Made by a program: the position numbers and the translations under genes
Notes under the pieces: generated by a model
Told to the model about the DNA's origin: nothing
The model's input: the letters and a program-made list of their open reading frames with translations, nothing else
Databases searched by the model: none
Assembly (NCBI GenBank): GCA_015654695.1
Contig: JAATGJ010000068.1
Coordinates: 1-64,000, forward strand
Reading direction: 5' to 3'
From: Chitinophagales bacterium
GTDB taxonomy: Bacteria; Bacteroidota; Bacteroidia; Chitinophagales; Chitinophagaceae
Length of the DNA stretch: 64,000 nt
In this document: piece by piece, positions 8,667 to 16,989 of the stretch
How positions within the stretch are numbered: the first letter of the stretch is position 1
How the letters are laid out: each line of letters starts with the position of its first letter

Positions 8667-9983
8667 TTATATTTTCGGTTCCCATCCTTTTTGATATTCC
8701 CTTCTCCACAGTTTCATTGCACCTGCATCATTCAGGATATGCCCATTTAACGGATCGCAGTGCAACGTACGGCCGGTGCGCTGGGCTATATTGGCCAAAT
8801 GGCAAAGCAATACTGATTTATGTCCTTCAGTAACCGGGGCAGTAATTTTTGTATTGCCACGTATAGCTTCTACAAAGTTGATAAAATGGAATGTATCGAG
8901 ATCACCATTGGCGCTTATGGTATTGGCTCCATTACCACCTCCTGCTGATTTTACTTCTTTTACCAGTTTATTATTGTAGTCAAGAATTTTATAATCATCA
9001 TTACCCTGGTTTACGAGAGTTCCTTTGTCACCATAAATAATAAAACCCCGGCCAGAGCCTTCTGTTGGGTAATTATTGCAACTGCGGCCTTCCCATGAAA
9101 TGCCTTTACCATTGCCAAATTCAAATGAAGCAGTTTGTGTATCCGGTGTTTCCCAGTCATCTTTAAAGGCATACCGTCCACCGGCAGAAGTTACTTTGGT
9201 TGGATAATTTACATCCAGGAACCAGCGGCAACAGTCAAGTTCATGGGTTGCATTGTTACAGGTTTCGGCGGTACCCCAGTGCCAGTGCCAATGCCAGTTA
9301 TAATGAACCAGGTTGTCTTTATACTCTTTACGTGGAGCAGGACCCTGCCACAAATCAAAATCAAGTGTGGGAGGCACTGGTATTTTCTTGCCAATGCCAA
9401 TAGATTTCCTGTTGTTATTATACCATGATCTCCCGAAATAAGCATTACCGATAATTCCTTCCTGTACCTGTTTCGCCGCTTCTATCAAGGTTGGAAAAGA
9501 ACGGCGCTGGCTACCCATTTGTATGAATTGCTTTGGATATTTATTCATGGCCTGTACCAGCAATTCACCTTCATACGGGTTATGCCCGCAGGGTTTTTCT
9601 ACATATACATGCTTGCCATGTGTAACGCCCAGTATAGCCGCAGGTGTATGCCAGTGATCCGGCGCTGCAATCAGCAAAGCATCAAAATCTTTTTTAGTAA
9701 CCAGTTCCCGGATATCTTTTATTACAATAGGTTTTCTTTCAGCATTGGCGAATGCTTTCATTCCTTTTGCAATAGCGCCCTCTTCCACATCGCACAGGTA
9801 AGCTACTTCTACATTGGGGAGCTTTGAAAAACTTTCTGCGAGGTAAGTGCCGCGTCCGTTCAATCCCATAACAGCAACTGTTATTTTGTTGGAAGGTGCA
9901 TATTTGCCAAAGACGGGAAAATTTAAAATAGTAATGCCGGCTGTAGCAAGCCCGGCATTTTTAATAAAAGTTCTGCGTTGCAT
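8667..9983 (-). CDS. Gfo/Idh/MocA-family oxidoreductase with Tat-like leader
   Basis: 438-residue NAD(P)-dependent sugar dehydrogenase-like protein. The N-terminus MQRRTFIKNAGLATAGI is a twin-arginine-type leader, so the enzyme is probably periplasmic. A Rossmann strand follows (ITVAVMGLNGRGTYLAESF), then the conserved EKP motif (YVEKPCGHNPYEGE) and the C-terminal Gfo/Idh substrate domain with HWHWHWGTAETCNNATHELD. Exported members of this family often act with a GMC oxidoreductase and TIM-barrel isomerases on keto sugars. It is upstream of the MFS and SMP-30 genes on the same strand; the 311-base gap suggests its own transcript. Confidence 0.9.
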   Translation of the reverse strand: MQRRTFIKNAGLATAGITILNFPVFGKYAPSNKITVAVMGLNGRGTYLAESFSKLPNVEVAYLCDVEEGAIAKGMKAFANAERKPIVIKDIRELVTKKDFDALLIAAPDHWHTPAAILGVTHGKHVYVEKPCGHNPYEGELLVQAMNKYPKQFIQMGSQRRSFPTLIEAAKQVQEGIIGNAYFGRSWYNNNRKSIGIGKKIPVPPTLDFDLWQGPAPRKEYKDNLVHYNWHWHWHWGTAETCNNATHELDCCRWFLDVNYPTKVTSAGGRYAFKDDWETPDTQTASFEFGNGKGISWEGRSCNNYPTEGSGRGFIIYGDKGTLVNQGNDDYKILDYNNKLVKEVKSAGGGNGANTISANGDLDTFHFINFVEAIRGNTKITAPVTEGHKSVLLCHLANIAQRTGRTLHCDPLNGHILNDAGAMKLWRREYQKGWEPKI

Positions 9984-10017
9984 ATAAATAAGGATTTATG
10001 GAAAGCAATTTTTTTAC

Positions 10018-10150
10018 AACTTACTTCTTTTATTTCATAACAGGTACAGAGCCTTGTGCAAAGACACAGCCTGCATAAGCGGTCATAGAAAAAAGTAATT
10101 TTTCATGATTAATAGTTATTGGTGGCTGAATGGCTTACCCAAGCCTGAGA
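10018..10150 (-). pseudogene. Remnant duplicate of a leader and signal-peptide start
   Basis: Read leftwards, the stretch resembles the upstream region and first codons of the esterase/SMP-30 gene: AGGCTTGGG..., an AACTAT... stretch, then ATGAAAAA-TTA and, after a frame break, codons for CVFAQG that align with TYVFAQA of that protein. The reading frame is closed by stops within a few codons. It looks like a decayed copy of an exported-protein gene start. Similarity was judged by eye only. Confidence 0.35.
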
Positions 10151-10152
10151 GA

Positions 10153-10464
10153 CTAAAGATTATTTTGGAAATAGCTTTCGGGAAAGGCTGGCTGGGCTAA
10201 ACAAAACCACAATTCACGTAAATACCCTTCATCTACAAGTCCAATATGCTCTACAATATCATTAGCAGACCAGGTTTCCTTATCAATATGAAAATAAAAC
10301 TGGGTATCAGAAAGTGATTGAACAATTCCCAGCAATTCTCTTTGTGTTGAATCAAGGAATTTCAGCATCTTTTCGTTCTCCGATTGGGTATAAAGTCGCT
10401 TTGTTGGCTGTGCTGGAAGTGCCAGAGAAAAGCCAAATAAGAAAATAAATAGTATGTTTTTCAT
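10153..10464 (-). CDS. DinB-like protein, C-terminally truncated
   Basis: 103-residue protein with a signal peptide (MKNILFIFLFGFSLALPAQ) followed by the N-terminal helices of a DinB/YfiT-like four-helix bundle: LDSTQRELLGIVQSLSDTQF, then TWSANDIVEHIGLVDEGYL, where the His would be one of the metal ligands. Full DinB domains need about 150-170 residues and a second His-containing helix, which is absent here. The stop comes just before the decayed sequence at 10018-10150, so this is probably a gene cut short by a rearrangement rather than a complete protein. Whether it is expressed is unknown. Confidence 0.55.
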   Translation of the reverse strand: MKNILFIFLFGFSLALPAQPTKRLYTQSENEKMLKFLDSTQRELLGIVQSLSDTQFYFHIDKETWSANDIVEHIGLVDEGYLRELWFCLAQPAFPESYFQNNL

Positions 10465-10486
10465 CTGATTTATTTTGGGGTTATCC

Positions 10487-10542
10487 TTTCGCCTTTGCAG
10501 GTAATTTAAAAAACCTGAGACACCTTTGTTAGTGTTGAGGCC
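10487..10542. repeat. Partial copy of the repeat flanking the 10.9-12.7 kb block
   Basis: The stretch TCGCCTTTGCAGG...CACCTTTGTTAGTGTTGAGG aligns with the beginning of the larger copies at 10613 and 12739 (both start CCTTTRCAG, then CTTTG..GGYG/GTTA). Only the first ~55 bases are recognisable. Confidence 0.45.
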
Positions 10543-10612
10543 GCTAATGATTAACTCTGCTATAAACCACAGCGAAGTATCTTAGGTATAAAGCTATTGG
10601 TTTCGTTATTAT

Positions 10613-10840
10613 CCACCTTTGCAGATCTTCTAAAAATTATAAACCGTCTTTGCTGGCGCTAAGCCTTTATACACTGGCATCACAACAAAACGAATATAGC
10701 GATGCCTTATCAAGAAGAAATGGCTTCGGCCTGCTTCAAAAGTATAGAATAATCGTCAGGCAGGCCCGGCAAGTGCAAAAACAAAAGCGGCCCCTTTAAG
10801 GAGCGGCTGTTTCCGTTGAGCAGTTAGAGAGGTGGGTAAT
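10613..10840. repeat. Intergenic repeat copy A (about 230 bases)
   Basis: Aligns along its length with 12739-12979. Exact shared blocks include AACGAATATAGCGAT, AAAACAAAAGCGGCCCC and AGCAGTTAG, in the same order and orientation. No reading frame of useful length. Its GC-rich hairpin (about 10781-10812) is degenerate compared with copy B. The two copies bracket the winged-helix/nucleotidyltransferase/GT25 genes. Confidence 0.7.
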
Positions 10841-10904
10841 TAGCCAATTTTTGTTACTCACATAAATATTTTAATTGATTTTATCATTGAATATCAATAT
10901 ATTA

Positions 10905-10922
10905 CGCAATTTGCGAATTGCG
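10905..10922. promoter_or_regulatory. Inverted-repeat operator over the promoter of the winged-helix/NTase pair
   Basis: CGCAAT, six bases, ATTGCG form a perfect inverted repeat with a further TTGCG inside the spacer. It overlaps the -33 element at 10910-10913 and part of the promoter spacer, the position expected for an autorepressor site. The obvious candidate binder is the winged-helix protein encoded immediately downstream. Confidence 0.55.
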
Positions 10923-10940
10923 AATCATGGATTACATTTG
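10910..10940 (+). promoter_or_regulatory. Promoter of the winged-helix/nucleotidyltransferase pair
   Basis: TTTG (10910-10913), 19 bases, TACATTTG (10933-10940): an exact Bacteroidota promoter. The predicted transcript start is near 10946, which rules out the upstream starts at 10918 and 10927 and favours ATG 10960. Confidence 0.65.
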
Positions 10941-10959
10941 CATTATGAGAAAGCATAAT

Positions 10960-11469
10960 GGTATGCGACCACAGGACATAGTGATTCTTTTAAAGATCAT
11001 TGCCAGGCATGGTCTGGCATCGCAAAATAAATATCTGGCAAATGAGCTTTTTATCAGTCAATCAGAAATATCTGATTCTTTAAACAGGAGCGCTATGGCT
11101 GGTTTGGTTGACAATGAAACGAAGAAAAAAGTGTATAAGAAATCTTTGCTGGAATTTATTGAACATGGACTGCATTATGTTTTTCCGGCTATACCCGGCG
11201 GAATGGTGAACGGAATTTACACCGCCCACTCACATCCATATATGCAGCAACAATTTTCCAGCGACCTAAACTATGTCTGGCCCGAGGCACAGGGGAATGT
11301 AAGGGGGCTTAGTATAGAGCCGTTGTACAAAGAACAGGTTAAGGCCGCAAGACTGGATGAAACTTTATATAAAATGTTAGCGCTTATTGATGTTATTCGT
11401 GTGGGCCGGGTAAGAGAATGGGTGATTGCTGTTGAGGAACTCAAAAAAATTATTACTAATGAGTCATAG
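10960..11469 (+). CDS. Winged-helix DNA-binding protein, putative antitoxin/regulator
   Basis: 169-residue protein. Residues about 5-60 read as a winged helix: RPQDIVILLKII, then NKYLANELFISQSEISDSLNRS as the helix-turn-helix and GLVD beginning the wing. The rest (ALEF-like LLEFIEHGLHYVFPAIPGG and a C-terminal helical stretch) matches a little-studied family often encoded directly upstream of a nucleotidyltransferase. The start at ATG 10960 is chosen because the promoter's predicted transcription start lies at about 10946 and because family members commonly begin M-[RK]-P-Q-D-I. It overlaps the downstream gene by 11 bases, so the two are translationally coupled. Inferred role: repressor/antitoxin of the pair; not demonstrated. 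Confidence 0.72.
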   Translation, partial: GMRPQDIVILLKIIARHGLASQNKYLANELFISQSEISDSLNRSAMAGLVDNETKKKVYKKSLLEFIEHGLHYVFPAIPGGMVNGIYTAHSHPYMQQQFSSDLNYVWPEAQGNVRGLSIEPLYKEQVKAARLDETLYKMLALIDVIRVGRVREWVIAVEELKKIITNES

Positions 11470-12154
11470 AATAAATATAACAAGAATAAAGTCGGTGTTT
11501 AATGCTTTAGGTTACCTTAAGACCACTGTTGTTTTTATTGGGGGAGCTACTGTCTCATTATATGCTGATCGCATGGCAGAAGAAGTAAGACCCACTGACG
11601 ATGTCGATGTTTTAGTAGAAATATACACGCTTGGTGAATATACCGCACTGGAAATAAAATTGAGGGAGTTTGGTTTCAAAAATGATACAAGTGCAAAGTT
11701 CATAGGGAGATTTCTGCTTGATGGGCTGATAGTAGATATTATGTCCATGACAGCAAAAATTTCAGGTGAAGCTAATAAATGGTATTCCGATGGCCTTCAA
11801 AATGCCGTGTCGTATATAATAGATGAACAACATATTATTAAGATTTTTAGTGCTCCTTATTTTATTGCGTCGAAGATAGAAGCATTCAAAGACCGGGGCA
11901 AAGCTGATGGCCGCATAAGCAGAGATTTTGAAGATATTGTATTTGTATTAGAAAACAGAAATGCCATTTGGGAAGAAATGAGTACGGCTCCTGAAACAGT
12001 AAAAAAATACCTGAAAGAAGAATTTACTTCATTCTTAAATAATGCTGATTTTGAAGAATGGATATATTCACATTCGTCTTCTTTCTCGCCACCCAGTACT
12101 TATTTTATTATTGACCGGTTGGAAAAATTTGTTGGCAAAAACCATTCTAACTAA
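11459..12154 (+). CDS. AbiEii/DUF6036-like nucleotidyltransferase, putative toxin
   Basis: 231-residue protein of the nucleotidyltransferase superfamily. Key residues are visible: GG at 28-29 followed by Ser33, the DVD metal-binding pair (Asp48, Asp50) and a later Asp in GLIVDIMS. A C-terminal segment (IASKIEAFKDRGK, then RDFEDIVFVLE) is typical of AbiEii-type and related proteins. In type IV-like systems such enzymes act as toxins that modify a cellular target with nucleotides and are held back by a winged-helix partner; that is established for AbiE and inferred here. ATG 11459 overlaps the upstream stop, and the 3' end overlaps the convergent GT25 gene by 8 bases. Alternative: a housekeeping nucleotidyltransferase. 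Confidence 0.75.
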   Translation: MSHRINITRIKSVFNALGYLKTTVVFIGGATVSLYADRMAEEVRPTDDVDVLVEIYTLGEYTALEIKLREFGFKNDTSAKFIGRFLLDGLIVDIMSMTAKISGEANKWYSDGLQNAVSYIIDEQHIIKIFSAPYFIASKIEAFKDRGKADGRISRDFEDIVFVLENRNAIWEEMSTAPETVKKYLKEEFTSFLNNADFEEWIYSHSSSFSPPSTYFIIDRLEKFVGKNHSN

Positions 12155-12701
12155 CTCCGAATAATTTTCGATCCCTGATATAAGGTTCATATTCACAAAA
12201 TCTTTTTTTGTTATCGCTGAATCCATTATGCTGAATGGCTACAAATGGATTGCATACAATAGCTTTTCCTTTACCACCTAATGCCCGGTCTATATGACAG
12301 TCTTCAGGTAAAGATAAAAAGGTATCATAAAAGCGTTCGTGTACGATATATAATGTTGTCCCGGAAAAATTCTCTGCAATTTCGTCAGCCCCTATTGTTC
12401 CATATATTATCCCTCCCAGATAGATGTCAAAATCGTCAGGAATAGTATTTAAGAAATATTGAAAGGCCCCTGGTGCAGTAAATTGAACATCATCCTCTGC
12501 AATTAATACCATAGGAATACCTGATTTTTTAAAGTGCTGTACGATTTGTTTATGAGCCTGCGAAATACCTCTGCAAATTAATTCCTCATCAATAATTCCA
12601 TCCCAAAGCTTATAATCTTTGATATGTTGAGCTTTTAATTCCTTATGGAGAATTTCCAGACGATCTGTTCTGTGTTGCAAATGAATAATATTCAACTTCA
12701 T
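12147..12701 (-). CDS. GT25-like glycosyltransferase
   Basis: 184-residue soluble protein of the glycosyltransferase 25 (LPS/galactosyltransferase) type. The N-terminus NIIHLQHRTDRLEIL is the family's first strand-helix and Arg region; LIAEDDVQF supplies the acidic nucleotide-sugar-binding motif; IDRALG near the end is also typical. No membrane segment or signal. It is convergent with the nucleotidyltransferase gene, overlapping it by 8 bases, and is not near any surface-polysaccharide cluster. A -7 element (TAATTTTG, 12706-12713 on this strand) ends four bases from the ATG, implying an almost leaderless mRNA. The acceptor is unknown. Confidence 0.8.
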   Translation of the reverse strand: MKLNIIHLQHRTDRLEILHKELKAQHIKDYKLWDGIIDEELICRGISQAHKQIVQHFKKSGIPMVLIAEDDVQFTAPGAFQYFLNTIPDDFDIYLGGIIYGTIGADEIAENFSGTTLYIVHERFYDTFLSLPEDCHIDRALGGKGKAIVCNPFVAIQHNGFSDNKKRFCEYEPYIRDRKLFGVS

Positions 12702-12705
12702 TTTG

Positions 12706-12713
12706 CAAAATTA
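12706..12713 (-). promoter_or_regulatory. -7 promoter element of the GT25-like gene
   Basis: TAATTTTG on the minus strand fits TAnnTTTG. It ends only four bases from the start codon. No TTTG at the ideal -33 distance was seen, so this is a half-promoter call. Confidence 0.4.
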
Positions 12714-12738
12714 CTATTGCGCTGATGAATCTTTCTAT

Positions 12739-12979
12739 CGCCTTTACAGGTCTTCCAAAAAATTATAAGGCGTCTTTGGTTGGTGTTAACCCTGGCCATT
12801 CCACCCTGGTATCAACAACAAACGAATATAGCGATACCTTATCAAGGGGAGATTGCTTCAGCCTGCTTCAACGTGCAGGGATGATTGAATAATCAATGGG
12901 CAGGCTTCGCAAGTAGAAAAACAAAAGCGGCCCCGATGAAGGAGCCGCTTTTTCCGCTAAGCAGTTAGTGAGGCGGATA
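12739..12979. repeat. Intergenic repeat copy B (about 240 bases)
   Basis: Direct-orientation partner of copy A at 10613-10840, diverged by substitutions and small indels but co-linear throughout. It contains an intact hairpin with A-tract and U-tract flanks at 12923-12953. The rest of the 12702-13235 gap holds the efflux-operon terminator and nothing else I can recognise. Confidence 0.7.
12923..12953. terminator. Bidirectional-looking hairpin inside repeat copy B
   Basis: AAAAGCGGC and GCCGCTTTT form a 9-bp stem with a 12-base loop, followed by a further U and preceded by A residues, so it could end transcription from either side. Copy A carries a mutated version, so the hairpin is part of the repeat unit. 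Confidence 0.55.
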
Positions 12980-13117
12980 CAAAACCAACTTTTTACGACA
13001 TTTATTTAGAAAGCAGGGTAAAGCTAAAAACAGGTTGACATCTTTACCGCATATATGACAAAGACTAATTCCGGATTGCTGCTTTGTTCTGAAAATTTTT
13101 TTAAAATTCTTTTAATT

Positions 13118-13151
13118 AAAAAGGACAACCCTCAAAGAGAGCTGTCCTTTT
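13118..13151 (-). terminator. Terminator of the RND efflux operon
   Basis: On the minus strand AAAAGGACA and TGTCCTTTT form a stem with a 15-base loop, followed by a U-rich tail. It lies 85 bases past the permease stop codon. Confidence 0.65.
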
Positions 13152-13235
13152 CTATAGTTCTTACTTATTTTATTTAACCTGGCTTATACTAAACCTTTCA
13201 TTTCCAGCTTTCTTCAAATGATCATTTTTCACACA

Positions 13236-16200
13236 CTATTCTTTAGACGGGGCGGGTTTTAATTTCCCAAGCCATACTTTTTTCCCCTGGAACCGGCGGA
13301 CTAAAAACATAATCCCCACAAAAATGAAGAAGAACGGACCGGTAAACCCCAGCAGGGCGATGAATTTTGTACCATAGAATCTTTCCATCGGCCTTCTCAG
13401 CCGCTCGGCTATCAGGTACATACTCGGCACCATGATTAGCGTAAGGAAGAAAGAGAATATAAGACCAAAGATGATAGTCCAGCTCAGCGGCCCCCAGAAT
13501 ACCACGCTGTCGCCACCAAAAAAAACATTAGGCCGGAGATGCTGGAACAGGCCAACGAAATCAATATTGAATCCTATCGCCAGTGGCAGCAAACCTAAAA
13601 TAGTAGCCACCGCCGTCAGCAATACCGGGATGATCCTGATCCTGCCGGCCTGTATCGCGGCTTCTCTTGTCCGCATACCCCGGCCACGAAGCTCATCGGT
13701 AAACTCAATGATCAGGATACCATTTTTAATTACGATACCCGCCAACCCAACAATACCTACCAGCAACATGATAGTGGCGATGGTCATACCGGTAACGGCA
13801 TATCCTATCAGTACACCGATGACAGAGAAAAATATTTCAGTGATAACGATAAACGGTTTGCTCATGGAATTAAACTGCAGCACCAGTATCAAAAAGATAA
13901 GGCCGATGGCGATTCCAAATGCCGTTAAGAGAAATGTCTGCGTTTCTTTTTCCTGTTCACTTTGCCCGCTCAGCCTGATAGTTACATCAGCAGGTATCTT
14001 CACTTTGCTTTTGAAATCATCCACCTTTATCTGCAGCTCTTTGTTTATCGGGCCTACCATGGTAGGATCAAGAACATTGCTTTGTAACTGGATGGTTCGT
14101 TTTACATTTTTCCTTTTTACACCGCCGGTTGTGTTCGTGTAATCCACTCTTGCAACAGCGCTTAGTGGAACTGATTTCACCTGCAGCGTATTCATATCCA
14201 TAAAGGTGATCCGCATATTCAGCAGGTCGGTGATATTATTGCGCATAAGATCGTTATAACGCAATTGTATCTTATACTCATCTTCACCGTCTTTCAGTTT
14301 GCTTACTTCTTTACCAAAGACGGCGGTACGTATCTCCATTCCTATCTGGCCGGTGCTTATTCCTTCAATCATGGCTCTTTCACGATCCACATTCACGGTG
14401 ATCTCCGGATTATTCAGGTCCACATCGGGCTGCAGGTTTTCGATTCCATTGATCTTGTTTGTATCTAAATAATTGAAAAGCTGGGTAGCTACTGACGCAA
14501 TGCTTTCAAAGTTATCACCCACTACTTCTACGTTCACCGGTGGATCAGTGGGCGGGCCGCCATCTTCCTGGGCTACTTCTATATTGGCGCCGGGTACGCC
14601 TTTCATGGCTTCACGTATGGCGTCTTTGTAAACCATTGTACTCTTGCCATGTCTTTTTTCATACTCAACAAAGGAAACCTGGATACGGCCCAGGTTCGAC
14701 TGAACACTGCGGTTATTATCCCTCGGGTTATTGGCGCTTACCGCCACGTTGGTGATGATACTTTCTACTATGCCGCCCTGCGTCCCCGGTTTTTCTTTTT
14801 CCAATATCTTTTGCACCCTTTCTTCCAGTAAATGGGTAATGCTGTCAGTATATTTTACATCAGTACCCACCGGCAATTTTATATATACATATACAAAATT
14901 GGGGTCGCCACTCGGGAAGAAGGTTGATTTATTTCCCCGAACCATTAACCCTAAGATGGATATAAGAAATACTCCAAACAGGGAAACAAAAGCCCATACA
15001 GGCCGCTTACCCACCAGTATCCATCTTAATAATTTTTCATAGCTATTCATCAGCTTTGGTAATGCTTTTTTCTGGAAAGCATGGATGATATCATTGATCA
15101 CATAAGCGTTGAGTACCATCAATATCGCCATCAGCAATAAGAAATTGGCAAGACCGTGCATAGTAAGCAGATGCAATAGCACACCGGCTATAGCGAAAAC
15201 GATGAACCATTTGCTTCTGAATACCGCCTTCTTGGGTTTTTCAAATTCCCTGCCTTCAGGCTTCATAAAGCTTACTGCAAACACCGGGTTGAAAATAAAA
15301 GCCACGATCAATGAGGCCGCCAGGGTTAGTATCAGCATAGTAGGCAGGTAGATCATGAATTTACCGATCAGCCCTTTCCAGAATAATAGCGGGAAGAACG
15401 GCGCCAGCGTAGTAGCTGTACCTGCCAGTACGGGAATAAAAACTTCTCCTGCGGCTTCTTTTGCGCTTCTTATAATCGGCACTTTGCCGTTATTATAAAT
15501 ACGATGGGTGTTTTCAATAACCACGATAGCATCATCTACAATAATACCAAGACCGAATAGCAACGCAAACAATACAATGAAGTTGAGCGTAACACTTGAG
15601 CCGATAATACCGTCAGCGATGGGTAAGAATAAGAATGCGACAAATACACTTAATGGAACACTCAATGCGACAAAGAAGGCATTGGTGACTCCCATAAAGA
15701 ACATCAAAATGATCAGTACCAGTATAAACCCGATGATGATCGTATTGATCAATTCATTAAACGAGGTTTTTGTTTGCTTACTCTGATCGCCTGTTATTAC
15801 CACTTTCAATTGATCGGCGCCGGGTATTTCTCCTTTCAACTGCATATCTTCTACGGCAGCTTTTACTTTATCCGCACATTCAATCAGGTTCTCACCCGCC
15901 CTTTTTACAATATTAAGTGTCACCACGTTTTTACCATCCAGCCGTGCGTAGCTGTCTTTTTCCCTGATCGTATCTTTCAGTTCGGCGATATCCCGTAAAT
16001 AAACTGTAGCGCCCTGCGCGCTGCTGCGTACAACAATGTTCTGCAGGTCCATTGCACTGGTGAACTGACCTTTTACTCTCAGCGTACGTCTCATGGTGCC
16101 TACTTCTATCAAACCGCCGGTTATATCGTTATTCTCCCGGCTGATAGCGTTTTCAATATCCGTAAAACTTATCCGGGCTGTTGTCATTTTATACGGATCA

Positions 16201-16805
16201 ACATTTACCTGTATCTCCCTCTCCGGCGCACCCACAATTTCCGCCCTGGTAATTTCGCTCAGCTCTTCAAAGCGATCCTGCATTTTATCCGCATACTGTT
16301 TCAGTTTTATTCCATCGTAGTCACCACTTATATTGACAAACATGATCGGCATTTCACTGAAAGCAAATTCCTGTACGTCCGGCTCCGATGTTAAATCTGT
16401 CGGCAGATCGGTTTTTGCTTTATCAATCGCGTCTTTTACTTTTTGCTTCGCCAGTTCTGTTTTTACATCGGTGTCAAACTCCACCACTATCAAACTGTAA
16501 TCCGTCTGTGATGTACTCTGGATTTTTTTAACCTTAGCGCCACTGATCCCCTTCAGTTGCTTTTCTATCGGCCTTGTCACCAGGTTTTCAATATCCTTCG
16601 GCGAATTGCCTATATATACCGTTGTCACTGAAATAGTAGGTACCACAATATCCGGGAACTGCTCCTTCGGCATAGTGGTAAACTTGATCAGCCCATATAT
16701 GGAAATGAGGATAGCGATAATGTATATAGCTGTTTTGTTATCCACAGCCCAGCTGGTAGGACCAAACTGTTTAAACTTTTTTGTAACTCCTTCTAAAATT
16801 TTCAT
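13236..16805 (-). CDS. RND efflux permease (HAE1/AcrB type)
   Basis: 1189-residue inner-membrane proton-driven drug/H+ antiporter, the pump of a tripartite efflux system. The N-terminal helix (IYIIAILISIYGLIKF), the porter-domain start (PKEQFPDIVVPTISVTTVY), the transmembrane relay segment (GLGIIVDDAIVVIENTHRI, with the paired Asp) and the repeat segment in the second half are all present. It is about 150 residues longer than typical AcrB proteins: the extra sequence includes two hydrophobic segments between the halves (WFIVFAIAGVLLHLL, FLLLMAILMVLNAYV) and a further C-terminal membrane segment. This gene is last in the TetR-TolC-adaptor-permease operon, 184 bases after the adaptor gene. Confidence 0.95.
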   Translation of the reverse strand: MKILEGVTKKFKQFGPTSWAVDNKTAIYIIAILISIYGLIKFTTMPKEQFPDIVVPTISVTTVYIGNSPKDIENLVTRPIEKQLKGISGAKVKKIQSTSQTDYSLIVVEFDTDVKTELAKQKVKDAIDKAKTDLPTDLTSEPDVQEFAFSEMPIMFVNISGDYDGIKLKQYADKMQDRFEELSEITRAEIVGAPEREIQVNVDPYKMTTARISFTDIENAISRENNDITGGLIEVGTMRRTLRVKGQFTSAMDLQNIVVRSSAQGATVYLRDIAELKDTIREKDSYARLDGKNVVTLNIVKRAGENLIECADKVKAAVEDMQLKGEIPGADQLKVVITGDQSKQTKTSFNELINTIIIGFILVLIILMFFMGVTNAFFVALSVPLSVFVAFLFLPIADGIIGSSVTLNFIVLFALLFGLGIIVDDAIVVIENTHRIYNNGKVPIIRSAKEAAGEVFIPVLAGTATTLAPFFPLLFWKGLIGKFMIYLPTMLILTLAASLIVAFIFNPVFAVSFMKPEGREFEKPKKAVFRSKWFIVFAIAGVLLHLLTMHGLANFLLLMAILMVLNAYVINDIIHAFQKKALPKLMNSYEKLLRWILVGKRPVWAFVSLFGVFLISILGLMVRGNKSTFFPSGDPNFVYVYIKLPVGTDVKYTDSITHLLEERVQKILEKEKPGTQGGIVESIITNVAVSANNPRDNNRSVQSNLGRIQVSFVEYEKRHGKSTMVYKDAIREAMKGVPGANIEVAQEDGGPPTDPPVNVEVVGDNFESIASVATQLFNYLDTNKINGIENLQPDVDLNNPEITVNVDRERAMIEGISTGQIGMEIRTAVFGKEVSKLKDGEDEYKIQLRYNDLMRNNITDLLNMRITFMDMNTLQVKSVPLSAVARVDYTNTTGGVKRKNVKRTIQLQSNVLDPTMVGPINKELQIKVDDFKSKVKIPADVTIRLSGQSEQEKETQTFLLTAFGIAIGLIFLILVLQFNSMSKPFIVITEIFFSVIGVLIGYAVTGMTIATIMLLVGIVGLAGIVIKNGILIIEFTDELRGRGMRTREAAIQAGRIRIIPVLLTAVATILGLLPLAIGFNIDFVGLFQHLRPNVFFGGDSVVFWGPLSWTIIFGLIFSFFLTLIMVPSMYLIAERLRRPMERFYGTKFIALLGFTGPFFFIFVGIMFLVRRFQGKKVWLGKLKPAPSKE

Positions 16806-16989
16806 CTGAAACTATTTTTATGTCGTCAATTTATTTGGCCTCACCATCCAAAAGAGAATACCCTCTTCGCACAGTTTTTACTTTTCGAAGTGATTTACTG
16901 ATAAACAAATTTCCCTTTCACACAAAAGCCCATTCAAGATTAATCAACCTTTTCAAATAAGCTGGCTTTGCATTTCAGGAAGCCTCCTT

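Noticed and set aside
13432-14142. 236-residue plus-strand frame
   Set aside because: Antisense shadow of the RND permease gene, with no recognisable family or promoter.
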